A stretch of 64,000 nucleotides of DNA from Anthonomus grandis grandis (Eukaryota; Arthropoda; Insecta; Coleoptera; Curculionidae): assembly GCF_022605725.1 (NCBI RefSeq), contig NC_065546.1:38808227-38872226 (forward strand). Direction: 5' to 3'. Positions 55,682 through 64,000 of this stretch are shown piece after piece. Every line of letters starts with the position of its first letter. Position 1 is the first letter of the stretch. A program made the position numbers and the translations under genes. A model generated the notes under the pieces. That model was not told the origin of the DNA and made no database searches. It saw only the letters and a program-made list of their open reading frames with translations.

Positions 55682-58055
55682 TAAATAGCAAGAAGAAAAC
55701 GTAAGCCTTGGGTAACCCAGGGTATTATTAATTCTATAAAACAGAGAGATGCATGAAAAAATCTTTAAACATAATCCATAATTTTGCCGATGAAATAAAA
55801 TATAAAAAAATTAGGAATAATTTAACTAAGGTAATGAAATTGGCAAAAAATAATTATTGTAAACTAAAAACAGATGAATCCAAAAATGACTACAAAAAAA
55901 CATGGAAATTTATTAATGAGATTACCAACCATCAAAAAAAAGCGCCTCAAAATAATTTTAAAATAAAAGTAAATAATGACATAATAGCAGATGAAGTAAC
56001 AATTAGTAATACCTTTAATGAGTTTTTTACAAATGTAGGTTCAAAAATTCAAAAAAATATCAATAAAAATTCATCGAGTTTTAAAGAAAAAATTAAAATT
56101 AATCCTAACTCCATGTTTCTTTTTCCAGTTAATATAAATGAACTTATAATGCACATTGAAACATTAAAAATAACTCAGCACCAGGGGAAGATAAAATTTC
56201 AACAAATTTAATTAAAAAAATACATGTTCATATTTTAAAACCTTTAGCTTACTTAATAAATTTGTCATTTTCAACGTTTAACTTACCCTCTGATTGGAAA
56301 GTCTCTCTGGTATTTCCTATATATAAATCAGATAATCGTGATGAAACTACTAATTATAGACCCATTTCTCTCATAAATAACTTTGCTAAGATATTTGAAA
56401 AATGTTTAAAGTCTAGAATAATGAATTTCCTGGAAAAGAATAATCTTTTATATCAGAAGCAATATGGTTTTCGAGATAAAATACGGCTTTCTCCGTATTT
56501 GATTTAGTTAATAATATTAACATTAATCTACAAAACAGACAAAAAAGTCTAGCAGTTTTTATGGATCTTTCGAAAGCCTTCGATACCGTTTCACATGAAA
56601 TTCTCTTTAACCGTTTAGAAAAAATTGGTATTCAAAACGGGCCTCTTAACTTATTAAAAATTATTTATCAGATAGAAAACATTTTGTTAAGATTAATAAC
56701 ACAATGAGCTCTCCTAAATACATTAAAACCGGAGTTCCACAAGGGACAGTGCTGGGACCAGTACTCTTCCTTATGTATAATAATAGTATAGAAAGCTTAT
56801 TGGATGACTGCGAAGTTATTTCGTACGCAGATGATACTGCATTATTGTTTTCTGATAATTCTTGGAATAGAGTCTTTAAAAAAGCCGAAATTGGCCTTAG
56901 TAAAATGTATGAGTGGCTCAACAATAGTCTTTTAAGTTTAAACTTTAATAAAACTTATTATATGAGTTTTTCCGCAACGTCAGTAGATCAACCACCACCC
57001 ACAGAGATTGTTATTCATAATAATGACTGCTTATCGCATAATGATGCATGTAATTGGATCAAAATAAAAAAAGTTGAAAAAATTAAATATCTGGGGGTTA
57101 TACTGGATCAGTATCTTAAATGGGAGGAACATATTGCATTCGTTAATAAAAAAATTAGGAATATTTTCTGTAAATTGTATCAGGTACGTAATGTAAATGT
57201 AAAAATGTTAAAAACTTTATATAACTAAGCACTAATAGAATCCAATTTAAGGTACTGTATTATTATATGGGGTTGCGCGTATAACAATACTATAAAGAAG
57301 TTGTTAATCACTCAGAATTCTGCACTAAAAATAATATTTAAAAGACCATATAGATTTTCAACTGGTGAACTATATAATAATCTAAATTTACCAAGTGTCA
57401 GAAATATTTATATCCATTCCACTTTAAACTATGTCCATACTACATTATCACCAATTAATAGTGATTCTATCAACTCACAAGAGCAACAAAAGAGATAAAT
57501 ATGTTTATTCCATTTAAACGTACAAATGTGACCCAAAGATTTGTAACCTATTATGGACCAGTTCTTTTTAACACACTGCCTGCTAAATTGAAAAAATATT
57601 ATAATTATCCAAAAATTTTCAAAGTCAAAACCAAACAATTTTTATTGAAAAATCAAACATTTTTTGAAAAGTTGATTAAAGTTGTTCTGAGTGTGTGGAT
57701 ATTGGGTTATTTTAGTGCATATTAGTCGTAATTTTTACTACCTTTTTGTTCTCTCGCCTGTTTTCCGCCTGCATAGCGGCCGGGCTGTTGCCGTTCTTAA
57801 CCTCTTAATATCTGTGCCATTTTGGAAGAGGACATCTGCACACAAGGTACGTCATTAGATGGCCTTAGGCCGATTCCTCTTCTTGGATTTTTACATTAGG
57901 TATATAGGTATTTAACGTTATTTTTCTTGTCTCATGAAATAGGGTTGTTATCTATTTTTATTTGTACCTATTTTTCCTATGTAACAATAACACTTTTGTA
58001 TATAACTTTATGTAATATATTTGAATTTGAATTTGAAAATTTGAATTTGAACTGG
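55682..58055 (+). mobile_element. non-LTR retrotransposon F with TTTGAA-repeat tail
   Basis: Plus-strand linker and RT (55753-57725), about 300 bp of 3' untranslated sequence with a GC-rich patch near 57770, then a hexanucleotide TTTGAA tail (about 58020-58052). It interrupts the transposase of copy 2 at PKIIKI/TGGEN. Endonuclease is missing (5'-truncated). Confidence 0.82.
55753..57725 (+). pseudogene. reverse transcriptase of element F, few breaks
   Basis: Linker KTWKFINEITNHQKKAPQNN and FNEFFTNVGSKIQKNI; then LPSDWKVSLVFPIYKSDNRD, TNYRPISLINNFAKIFEKCL, LLYQKQYGF; SLAVFMDLSKAFDTVSHEIL (motif A); YIKTGVPQGTVLGPVLFLMY (motif B); EVISYADDTALLFSD (catalytic box); IKYLGVILDQYLKWEEHIAF; ESNLRYCIIIWGCAYN; and a C-terminal FNTLPAKLKKYYNYPKIFKV. 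Frameshifts near 56190, 56490 and 56640-56700 and single stops at 57226 and 57498 interrupt it. All RT catalytic residues remain, so decay is moderate. Confidence 0.85.
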
Positions 58056-58435
58056 AGGCGAAAACGTTTATAGTGAAAATCAAGTCGTTTTCCAGTAAGA
58101 TGGAGTACCTCTACAGTATGCTGCTAATGCGAGGCAATATCTGAATGAGATATTTCATGATCGTTGGATTGGAAGGAGGTAGACCTTAATGGAATGGCCA
58201 GCTAGTTCGTCTGATTTGACGCCACTTGATTTTTTTATGGGGGCATTTAATTTTAAAGTTTACGCTAGCCAACCTGGAAAATTTACGCCAATGAGTATCA
58301 GATAATAAAACCTGAAATTTTAGAAAATGTCAAACTTCGTTTTGAACCAAACCTTTATTTTTGTATGAAAGTAGCCGGGGCTCAAATAATATATTCACCT
58401 AATTTAATAAACTTATTTTATTTAAATAACATAAG
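58056..58435 (+). pseudogene. transposase C-terminal section of Tc1/mariner copy 2
   Basis: NQVVFQ-stop-DG (second Asp), ANARQYLNEIFHDRWIGRR, then LMEWPASSSDLTPLDFFMGA (third Asp) and KVYASQPGKF. C-terminal FEPNLYFCMKVAGAQ aligns with 5945-6140 of copy 1. Three stops are visible. Confidence 0.78.
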
Positions 58436-58737
58436 GGTAGCTATTCCTTATCTATCTACTTTCTACTTGCAGTTATTCCTTGTTTTTTTTTTAAATTTAT
58501 TATGAATGCGAATCGAGAGTAATCTTCTCAGAATCTTAACATTCTGCCATTATTAAAAAAGGCATTGGTCACTTTTAGGCATTTAGTAATATGAGAAAAA
58601 ATTAAAATTACAGTAACTAGGCTAATTTAATACATTTTAGGGGTTATTTCTGTATTTTCTGTATTAGGCACCTTTTTATAAAATAAAATTAACGGCTTTA
58701 AGATCAAAATAGATAAATTACTTAAAATATCTGTGTT

Positions 58738-60018
58738 TAATAATAATAATGATAATTGTAATAAATTTATTTACAATAATTCAATATAAAGAGTTGCAAA
58801 TATAAATAATTAATAAACTTAGTTAAATTAGAATAACACAAAAAGGAACTGAAAAACAATTTAAAAAAGTTCGGGTCCAGTCCCTACATTACTAGTACAT
58901 AGATATATTCTACATCCTATGAATACTTTAAAATAGTTATTAATACAATTAATACAATAAGATGTGTAAAGAACAATACAATATTCAAAACTAGAGACTA
59001 AAATAAAAAAAAAAATAAACGGCAACAATAGAACATAATTACATGTATGTCAACAGTACGCAGTAACAAATTATAATAGTTGAAAAGTAGTGCCTTTTAA
59101 GTAATTATTAATATTTTTTTGTTTTACTGGTACAAAGATACGAAAAATAAAAACAAAATTAAAATAAACAACAAAAATAAAATAAAATAAAGAATAAAAA
59201 CAGTTACCAAAAAAAAAATAAGAAAAAAAATAGATGGTGGTATGTTCTGGTGGAGTTATTAAATTTCTAAACTTTACATTTTTGTTGTGCACATCTGTCC
59301 TACACTTAATTTTGTTTAAAAGGTAAGGCGGTGTTTTGGTGATAATAATTTTGTAATAAAATACCAGATAGTTCAGGTATCTTCTTGGTAATCTTTTTTT
59401 AATATCATAAATAAATCGCAAACAGGATTTCTGAACTTTTTGAATTCCGAACTGTTGACTCTGATCTATACACGGCCCATAAACTACGTCACAAAAGTTA
59501 AAATACTTAGAACAAGGCTATTAGAGAGTTGCAATTTTTGCTACACAGAGTTTTTGCTACTACAAGTGCCGATGTGCCGATCTGGAAACCTTAGGGAATT
59601 ATATGCTTTCTTAATATACAAGTTAACATGCTCTTCAAAACGTAGATCAGTATCCATCAAAAGACCTAAATTACGTGCACAGTTTGAACTGGTTAACTGA
59701 TTCACCTGCATAGTTATTTGCATCTAATTTTTTACATGATTTTTGTCCTTTCCAAAAAATAATACCAAAGATTTATTTGGGTTAATTTGTTTTTAAGTTA
59801 ATTGTGTTTTTTTCTGAGTATTTAACAAGATTTTTTAGGTCCTCTTCGATAAATTTTTTGGCATATTGTCGAACTTTTCGATGCTTAACGTACGTATAGA
59901 CAGAAAACAAAAGTGATCCCAAAATTGAGCCCTGTGGTACCCCGTTTTTAATTGCACCTTGCTCCGACACTAATTTTTTAGTTTTTTCACAATTTCGAAG
60001 AATCAGAACAGATAGCAA
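58738..60018 (-). mobile_element. non-LTR retrotransposon G (family J), 5'-truncated
   Basis: The minus strand carries an RT C-terminal half ending with an ATT/TTA trinucleotide tail (plus-strand TAATAATAATAATGATAA near 58740), the same tail as element J. It is inserted in the right TIR of Tc1/mariner copy 2, which continues at 60020. The sequence 58500-58737 between TIR and tail is unassigned. Confidence 0.75.
59071..60018 (-). pseudogene. reverse transcriptase C-terminal half of element G
   Basis: AIKNGVPQGSILGSLLFSVY (motif B) at about 59930, then a deletion removes the YADD box, FIEEDLKNLVKYSEK, NCARNLGLLMDTDLRFEEHV, and finally PPYLLNKIKCRTDVHNKNVK and FRNLITPPEHTT. The last two match the C-terminus of J (IRYRTDVHSLNLRHRGLI). 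Several frame changes; not functional. Confidence 0.75.
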
Positions 60019-60019
60019 G

Positions 60020-60165
60020 GCACTTCAAATTTGGCAGTTGTATTTAGTATTGAAAGATCTTTAAAATAATGTATCACATGATTTTTCTTTCAATTTAACA
60101 TTTTAGGGGTGATCCCACTCTTCCTAGAGACTTAATGGCATGAGAATGTCGTGCTTTTTCAAAAT
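60020..60165 (+). repeat. right TIR remnant of Tc1/mariner copy 2
   Basis: CACTTCAAATTTGGCAGTTG, TTTAAAATAATGTATCACAT and TTTTAGGGGTGATCCCAC match the complement of the copy-1 arm. The outer 100 bp and the terminus are gone. Confidence 0.72.
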
Positions 60166-61510
60166 TGCCAAAAAAAGTGGGTCAAACATCCATTTCTTGG
60201 GATTTTACCGCATTTCACGTCTCGATTTAAATTTATATTTATACAATGTATTTAAATGAACTACAGAGGAGATGTATCAATTAATTGTGATCGTCAATGA
60301 TTGATGGGTCTCAATAGATGAGTTTTTATGCGTAAAAGTACGATTTCTACGTCATTTTAAGTCTCCACCGCGACTTGAATCTTCTTAAAATGTTATTTTT
60401 CTTACTACAGACATAAATCATAACTCATTACGATCCATGATTCCTGAATATCAGAAGGGTTGTTAGTCCTAAAAGTAGGTGAAATATACATTCCTTGGAA
60501 TTCTATCGCCACTCACGTGTCAATTATACATTGAGTCTTCTTAAAGTATTATTTTTCGTATATAGTTAAACCAACTATAGACGTGAATCATTTAATTATT
60601 GTTATCGTCAATATTTTCTGGGCCTCAGATGAGTTTTCATGCCAAAAAGCGGGTCAAATATCAATTTTTGAATTGGATTTTCTTGAAACTTACTACTTTA
60701 CTACAGGTTGAATACTCTTAAATATTTTTTTTTGTCAAGTGATGCCAAATACATATGTAAAGCAATAATTCGCTTTGACCGTTCATGATTCCTGAACTTC
60801 AGTTAAGTTTTCATCCCTAAAAATGGATCCAAATGTCAATTTTCTGGGCTTCTACATTAATTCACATAACGATCTATTATTTTTCATTTGTAGTTATACC
60901 ACTTACAGACGTAAAATAATAACTCTTTACCATCATCAATGATTCCTAAGCCTTATGCCAAAGCCTGAGTCAAATGTCAATAACTTGGACTTCTAACTTC
61001 TTTTCGCAACTCTACAAGTAGAACTTGAATAGTCTTATATTGTCTGTCAAATACAGACGAGAAGCAATAATATAAAACGATGGTCCATAATTCCTGGGAC
61101 TCCTAGGTGGGTTTTCATGAAAAAAAGTGGCAACTTCTTATAGGCTTTTATCACATTTCGCATCGATAGTGATACCAAATACGAGCTAAAATGTCAATTT
61201 ATTACTATAACCAATGATTCCTGGGGTTAAGTTATGTTTTTAGCACCAAAACAGAATGGCGTGTCAATTTCTTGAGTTTACACTGCATTTCACGTCTCTA
61301 GTAAAGCTTGAACATTCTTAAAATTTAATTTTTCATACGGTAATACCAAATGCTAACGTGAAGCATTCATTCATAATGATCGTCTATAATTTTTGGGGTT
61401 TAGAGGGGTTTTCATGCCAAAAAAAGTTGATCAAATGTGGACTTTTTGAATATTTATCCAATTTAACATCTCCACTACAATGATTTGTTCATCTGAGAAA
61501 CAACTAAGCT
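60166..61510 (+). repeat. S2 satellite array, main block
   Basis: About nine diverged units with spacing of roughly 135-180 bp. GGGTCAAACATC.ATTTCTTGG-like strings occur near 60181, 60483, 60655, 60832, 60972, 61128, 61262 and 61430. Each unit adds TTTCACGTCTCxACTAC, CTTCTTAAAATxTTATTTTTC and CATxACGATCxTxAATGATTCCTGGG. These match the units at 1131-1640 and 4393-4780. Confidence 0.75.
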
Positions 61511-61995
61511 AAAGATTTAATTTTCACTTTTTCCAATGTAAAATTGCAACCGTACCGCCCAATATTTGCAAAAGAAAACGACAAGAAGTAAAGATCATGT
61601 ACGTGATCGTGCACGCCCATCGGGTATTACAAACCGAGCATCCTGAACCGTGATTAAAATCCGTGTGTTTTTTTTTACCTTAAGTTGAATAATAAAAAAG
61701 ATGAGTCAAAAGCTCGGGGAGAGTATAAACGCATGTTTAATTCAAGATTCGCGGTATTCGGGGCAAAGGTCACGTTTATAATTTACCGAGCGACGAGGGG
61801 TCAATTAGAACTAAAACCAGGACGGTAGAGTATAAATAAATTCTTTAAACTTTAATGGAAATGGGCCGGAAAAGTTGAAAATTGTTGTCGAAATATGAAG
61901 TCTATGCCACTGACAATAAAAGATAGCACTCATAATAATGCAACGTTGCCAATCAAAGGGGAAGTATATTCAAAAATATTATATTAGCCAAAATA
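61511..61995. other. no feature recognised
   Basis: Follows the S2 array. Moderately complex AT-rich sequence with no motif or repeat I recognise. Confidence 0.4.
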
Positions 61996-62720
61996 CAGGG
62001 TGGTCGGTAATGAATTTTCCAAAAAGCAATTCTAGGTTAAACTCGTAAAATTATTGTTGTTGAGCCCACTATGCCTTGGTAAAATGTTGATCATAAATAA
62101 GATGCAGGGTGTTAAAATTTAATTTTCGAATCTGTTTTTTCTCTATAGCTTGAGCTGTTTTTGAGATATCGACATAAAAACGCGGAATTTCGGGATGTAT
62201 CAATATGGTTTTTGAAGATGAGGAATATAATCTTTTGATACATAGTGTAGAGGGCGCTACCACACTGGTTCGTGCCATAACTTTCTTAGTAGCACAGTTT
62301 TATTACTTTTTATTAAAGGAACTGACAGAATCATGAATTTTAGTAAAAAAAAGGTATACTACAATTATTTAGGTTCAACAAAATTTTCGAAATATTTGAA
62401 CTTAAACGTTCTGTTGCACAAGCAAAAACACGGATACTAGGGAAAAAAGTTAACGTAGTCTTGGATACTACTCATCTGGAAAAAACTATACCTTTATTAT
62501 TTGAATCCCGTTTAATATTTATTACCGATTGATTTACCTGCCAGGATTCACTTTTGTCAATTTTTGATACAAAATTACAATGACGATCTCACACGTTTCA
62601 ACAAAATCCTTTCTACGTACGAAGCGAGCCTCACCAGACGAGGTGTGTTTAATTGAAGAAATAATCATACGTGGAATATCATTTTCAGCAGGAATTTCCT
62701 ATTATCATTTGGCATAGTAT
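61996..62720 (+). mobile_element. Tc1/mariner-superfamily element E, 5' part only
   Basis: Left end CAGGGTGGTCGGTAATG preceded by TA (61994-61995), subterminal non-coding sequence, and a transposase fragment at 62540-62700. No matching right end is found downstream, so the copy is truncated. It belongs to a different family from the elements at 5.3, 8.4, 23.4 and 36.3 kb. Confidence 0.55.
62530..62700 (+). pseudogene. transposase fragment of Tc1/mariner element E
   Basis: ARIHFCQFLIQNYNDDLTRF and NKILSTYEASLTRRGVFN, stop, RNNHTW. This matches the segment around the first catalytic Asp in one insect Tc1/mariner group (FCxFxIxxY...ILFTDEAxFTRxGxFNxxNxHxW). The Asp itself is replaced by Tyr in YEAS. 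Nothing downstream is recognisable. Confidence 0.6.
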
Positions 62721-63339
62721 AATTGGTGGTTTTATTATTGAACTGGATTACCAGATCCTGACCATGCTTTTGCTGTCTTTTTAGAATCAGCCTCATAATT
62801 GATAATTTTAGTTGATGACTGTATTTTATCATGTTCCTGCTTAATTTATTAATTTTTTTGATCTGATCCTATAGTTATCTATCCTATATTAAGCTATCTC
62901 TTGTATATTTGCATATGCTAAAGCTGTGAGTGATTATCAAGGTTATATAAAATTTTCTAAAAGAATATAAAATTTTTGATGTTGGCATAGAAGGTGACTC
63001 TTGAGTTGGAAAGAACCTTGATAATAAACCTAAATTTCACTGCTATCAATATTAAAACAAAAAAGATATTTTTAAAGAAAGCATCAGATAGTTAATTTCT
63101 TGACTTGTATAGAACTTTTAAAATAACCTCTGATCCTGTATAAAGTTTGTAAGGACATCAATAATTGCTCTTTGATTCTTTGAGTTGTATGATTCTGTGA
63201 GAGATGCTGAACCTTAGGAAGCTACAGAAATAATGTTAAATAATGATAGGCATCAGAAAATAGATTAATTAGCTTATACCTGATCACTGTCAAATTTATA
63301 AGATCATCAGTAATCGCACAAAAAACATTGAATGAATGA
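62721..63339. other. no feature recognised
   Basis: AT-rich sequence between the transposase fragment and the retroelement at the right edge. A run of GAAT repeats at 63330-63344 probably marks the 3' tail of that element. Confidence 0.4.
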
Positions 63340-64000
63340 ATGAATTGTCGAAACAGTGGGCTGCCAAGGCATTTATGCATATAGGTCTTCTGATGGACCC
63401 GTCATGCCCCACCGGAGGTTACCAGAGCCCAACGGCTTTAGAGAAACCGATAAGGCTCTCTAGTCTGAAGGACTTAAAGTCACTCGGTACATTGAAAGTG
63501 TTACCCAAGTATTTGAACTGGCGCGCGTGAGTGCTGGACACTCCCCGACTACATGGTCAACGGTTTCATTCTCCTCACAGCACCATCGGCATTCCGGGTT
63601 GTCCGCAATACCGATAGTATGGAGATGACTTCTTAAGTGCCAGTGACCGGTTAAAAGACCTGTCACTAACCAAATTTCGCGTCTTTTTAGGCGTAGTAGA
63701 TTTTTGGTGAGACAGGCAGAGGGCCCACCTATGTGCGCTTTGGCCTGTCTCATACCAGGGGACTCAGTCCATCTTCGGTCGATCCACTTGTCCAGCAGAC
63801 CCTTCATTAACGCGACCGCAACGCATTTGGCGATACCAACTATGGGTTCCGGCCCCATCGGCACATTCGCGGATCTCAGTCTGGCAAGAGAGTGCGCTTC
63901 CTCATTACCTGTATGGCCTGCGTGACCAGGTATCCAGATGAGCTGGACCCTGCAGCCAACCTGCATCAGTTTTTTCAGGACTTTTATGCACTCTAGTACA
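63330..64000 (-). mobile_element. R1/Jockey-like non-LTR retrotransposon, 3' end, continues off window
   Basis: Minus-strand RNase H and Cys/His-rich C-terminus, followed by a short GAAT/ATTC-type tandem tail (complement of GAATGAATGAATGAAT at 63330-63344). Base composition is clearly GC-richer than the rest of the window. Coding continues past 64000. Confidence 0.8.
63460..64000 (-). CDS. RNase H domain and C-terminal zinc-like motif of a LINE polyprotein, partial
   Basis: Open from the window edge. VLKKLMQVGCRVQLIWIPGH and AGHTGNEEAHSLAR form the end of the RNase H fold (WIPGHxGxxGNExAD; the final Asp is His in EEAH). Then PMGPEPIVGIAK, EIWLVTGLLTGHWHLRSHLH and CRWCCEENETVDHVVGECPA (CxxC...HxxxxC knuckle). 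It stops at 63460. The usual C-terminal end (SFRLESLIGFSKAVGLW) is readable in another frame at 63480-63420, so a frameshift probably shortens the protein. The rest of the polyprotein lies beyond the window. Confidence 0.82.
   Translation of the reverse strand, partial: VLECIKVLKKLMQVGCRVQLIWIPGHAGHTGNEEAHSLARLRSANVPMGPEPIVGIAKCVAVALMKGLLDKWIDRRWTESPGMRQAKAHIGGPSACLTKNLLRLKRREIWLVTGLLTGHWHLRSHLHTIGIADNPECRWCCEENETVDHVVGECPALTRASSNTWVTLSMYRVTLSPSD

Larger units (their letters stand above)
50693..60165 (+). mobile_element. Tc1/mariner element, copy 2 of the long-TIR family, exploded by nested insertions
   Basis: Same family as 5297-7827 but on the plus strand and in four pieces: left TIR plus transposase start (50693-51405), middle (55480-55680), C-terminus with start of the right TIR (58056-58500), and right TIR remnant (60020-60165). 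The gaps are element E with piggyBac 3, element F and element G. The pieces are collinear with copy 1. Left end CAGGGTGTCACC is preceded by TA. The right terminus is lost. Confidence 0.82.

Overview
This is an AT-rich eukaryotic window made almost entirely of transposable elements and old satellite-like repeats. I recognise no host gene, rRNA or intact tRNA. The mix of families (piggyBac with TTAA target sites, Tc1/mariner-superfamily elements with TA target sites, Penelope-like elements, several clades of non-LTR retrotransposon, a decayed Ty3/gypsy element) points to an arthropod, most likely an insect with a large repeat-rich genome. A beetle is only a guess. The region reads like heterochromatin or a TE graveyard.

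Two degenerate tandem repeats form the substrate. S1 has units of about 108 bp, each able to fold into a hairpin. It is seen at 13.19 kb, 17.75-20.1, 30.05-30.55, 31.96-32.64, 34.8, 39.64-40.25, 42.65-42.85 and 48.46-48.6 kb, always in one orientation. S2 has units of about 150-190 bp and is seen at 1.1-1.6, 4.4-4.8, 11.5-11.7 and 60.2-61.5 kb. A pyrimidine-rich degenerate repeat (S3) fills 10.5-12.6 kb.

Layout. 0-5 kb: S2 split by a minus-strand non-LTR element (A). 5.3-7.8 kb: a Tc1/mariner element with terminal inverted repeats of about 0.5 kb. 8.3-10.4 kb: a dispersed repeat (R) split by a second Tc1/mariner element. 13.3-17.7 kb: a Penelope-like element split by piggyBac 1. 20.3-25.1 kb: non-LTR element H carrying a 1.1-kb fold-back MITE and a third Tc1/mariner element. 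25.1-30.0 kb: minus-strand non-LTR element B, whose endonuclease domain is split by plus-strand element J, which has an open RT frame. 32.6-34.8 kb: decayed Ty3/gypsy. 34.9-39.1 kb: element X1 containing non-LTR element C, which contains a fourth Tc1/mariner element. 40.25-42.64 kb: piggyBac 2 inside an S1 unit. 42.8-48.5 kb: X2, non-LTR D, an R1/Jockey-like element with RNase H, and a second Penelope fragment. 50.7-60.2 kb: one decayed Tc1/mariner copy split by non-LTR elements E (itself carrying piggyBac 3), F and G. 62.0-62.7 kb: a fifth Tc1/mariner remnant. 63.3-64.0 kb: a GC-richer RNase H fragment running off the window.

The nesting gives a relative chronology. Satellites and PLE/R/X/A/H elements are oldest, then several non-LTR and Tc1/mariner insertions, with piggyBac 3 and element J apparently among the youngest. 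At the piggyBac 1, piggyBac 2 and second Tc1/mariner sites, removing the insertion and one target copy in silico restores a continuous host repeat or reading frame, so those boundaries are firm. Family names come from motif recognition by eye, not from database searches.
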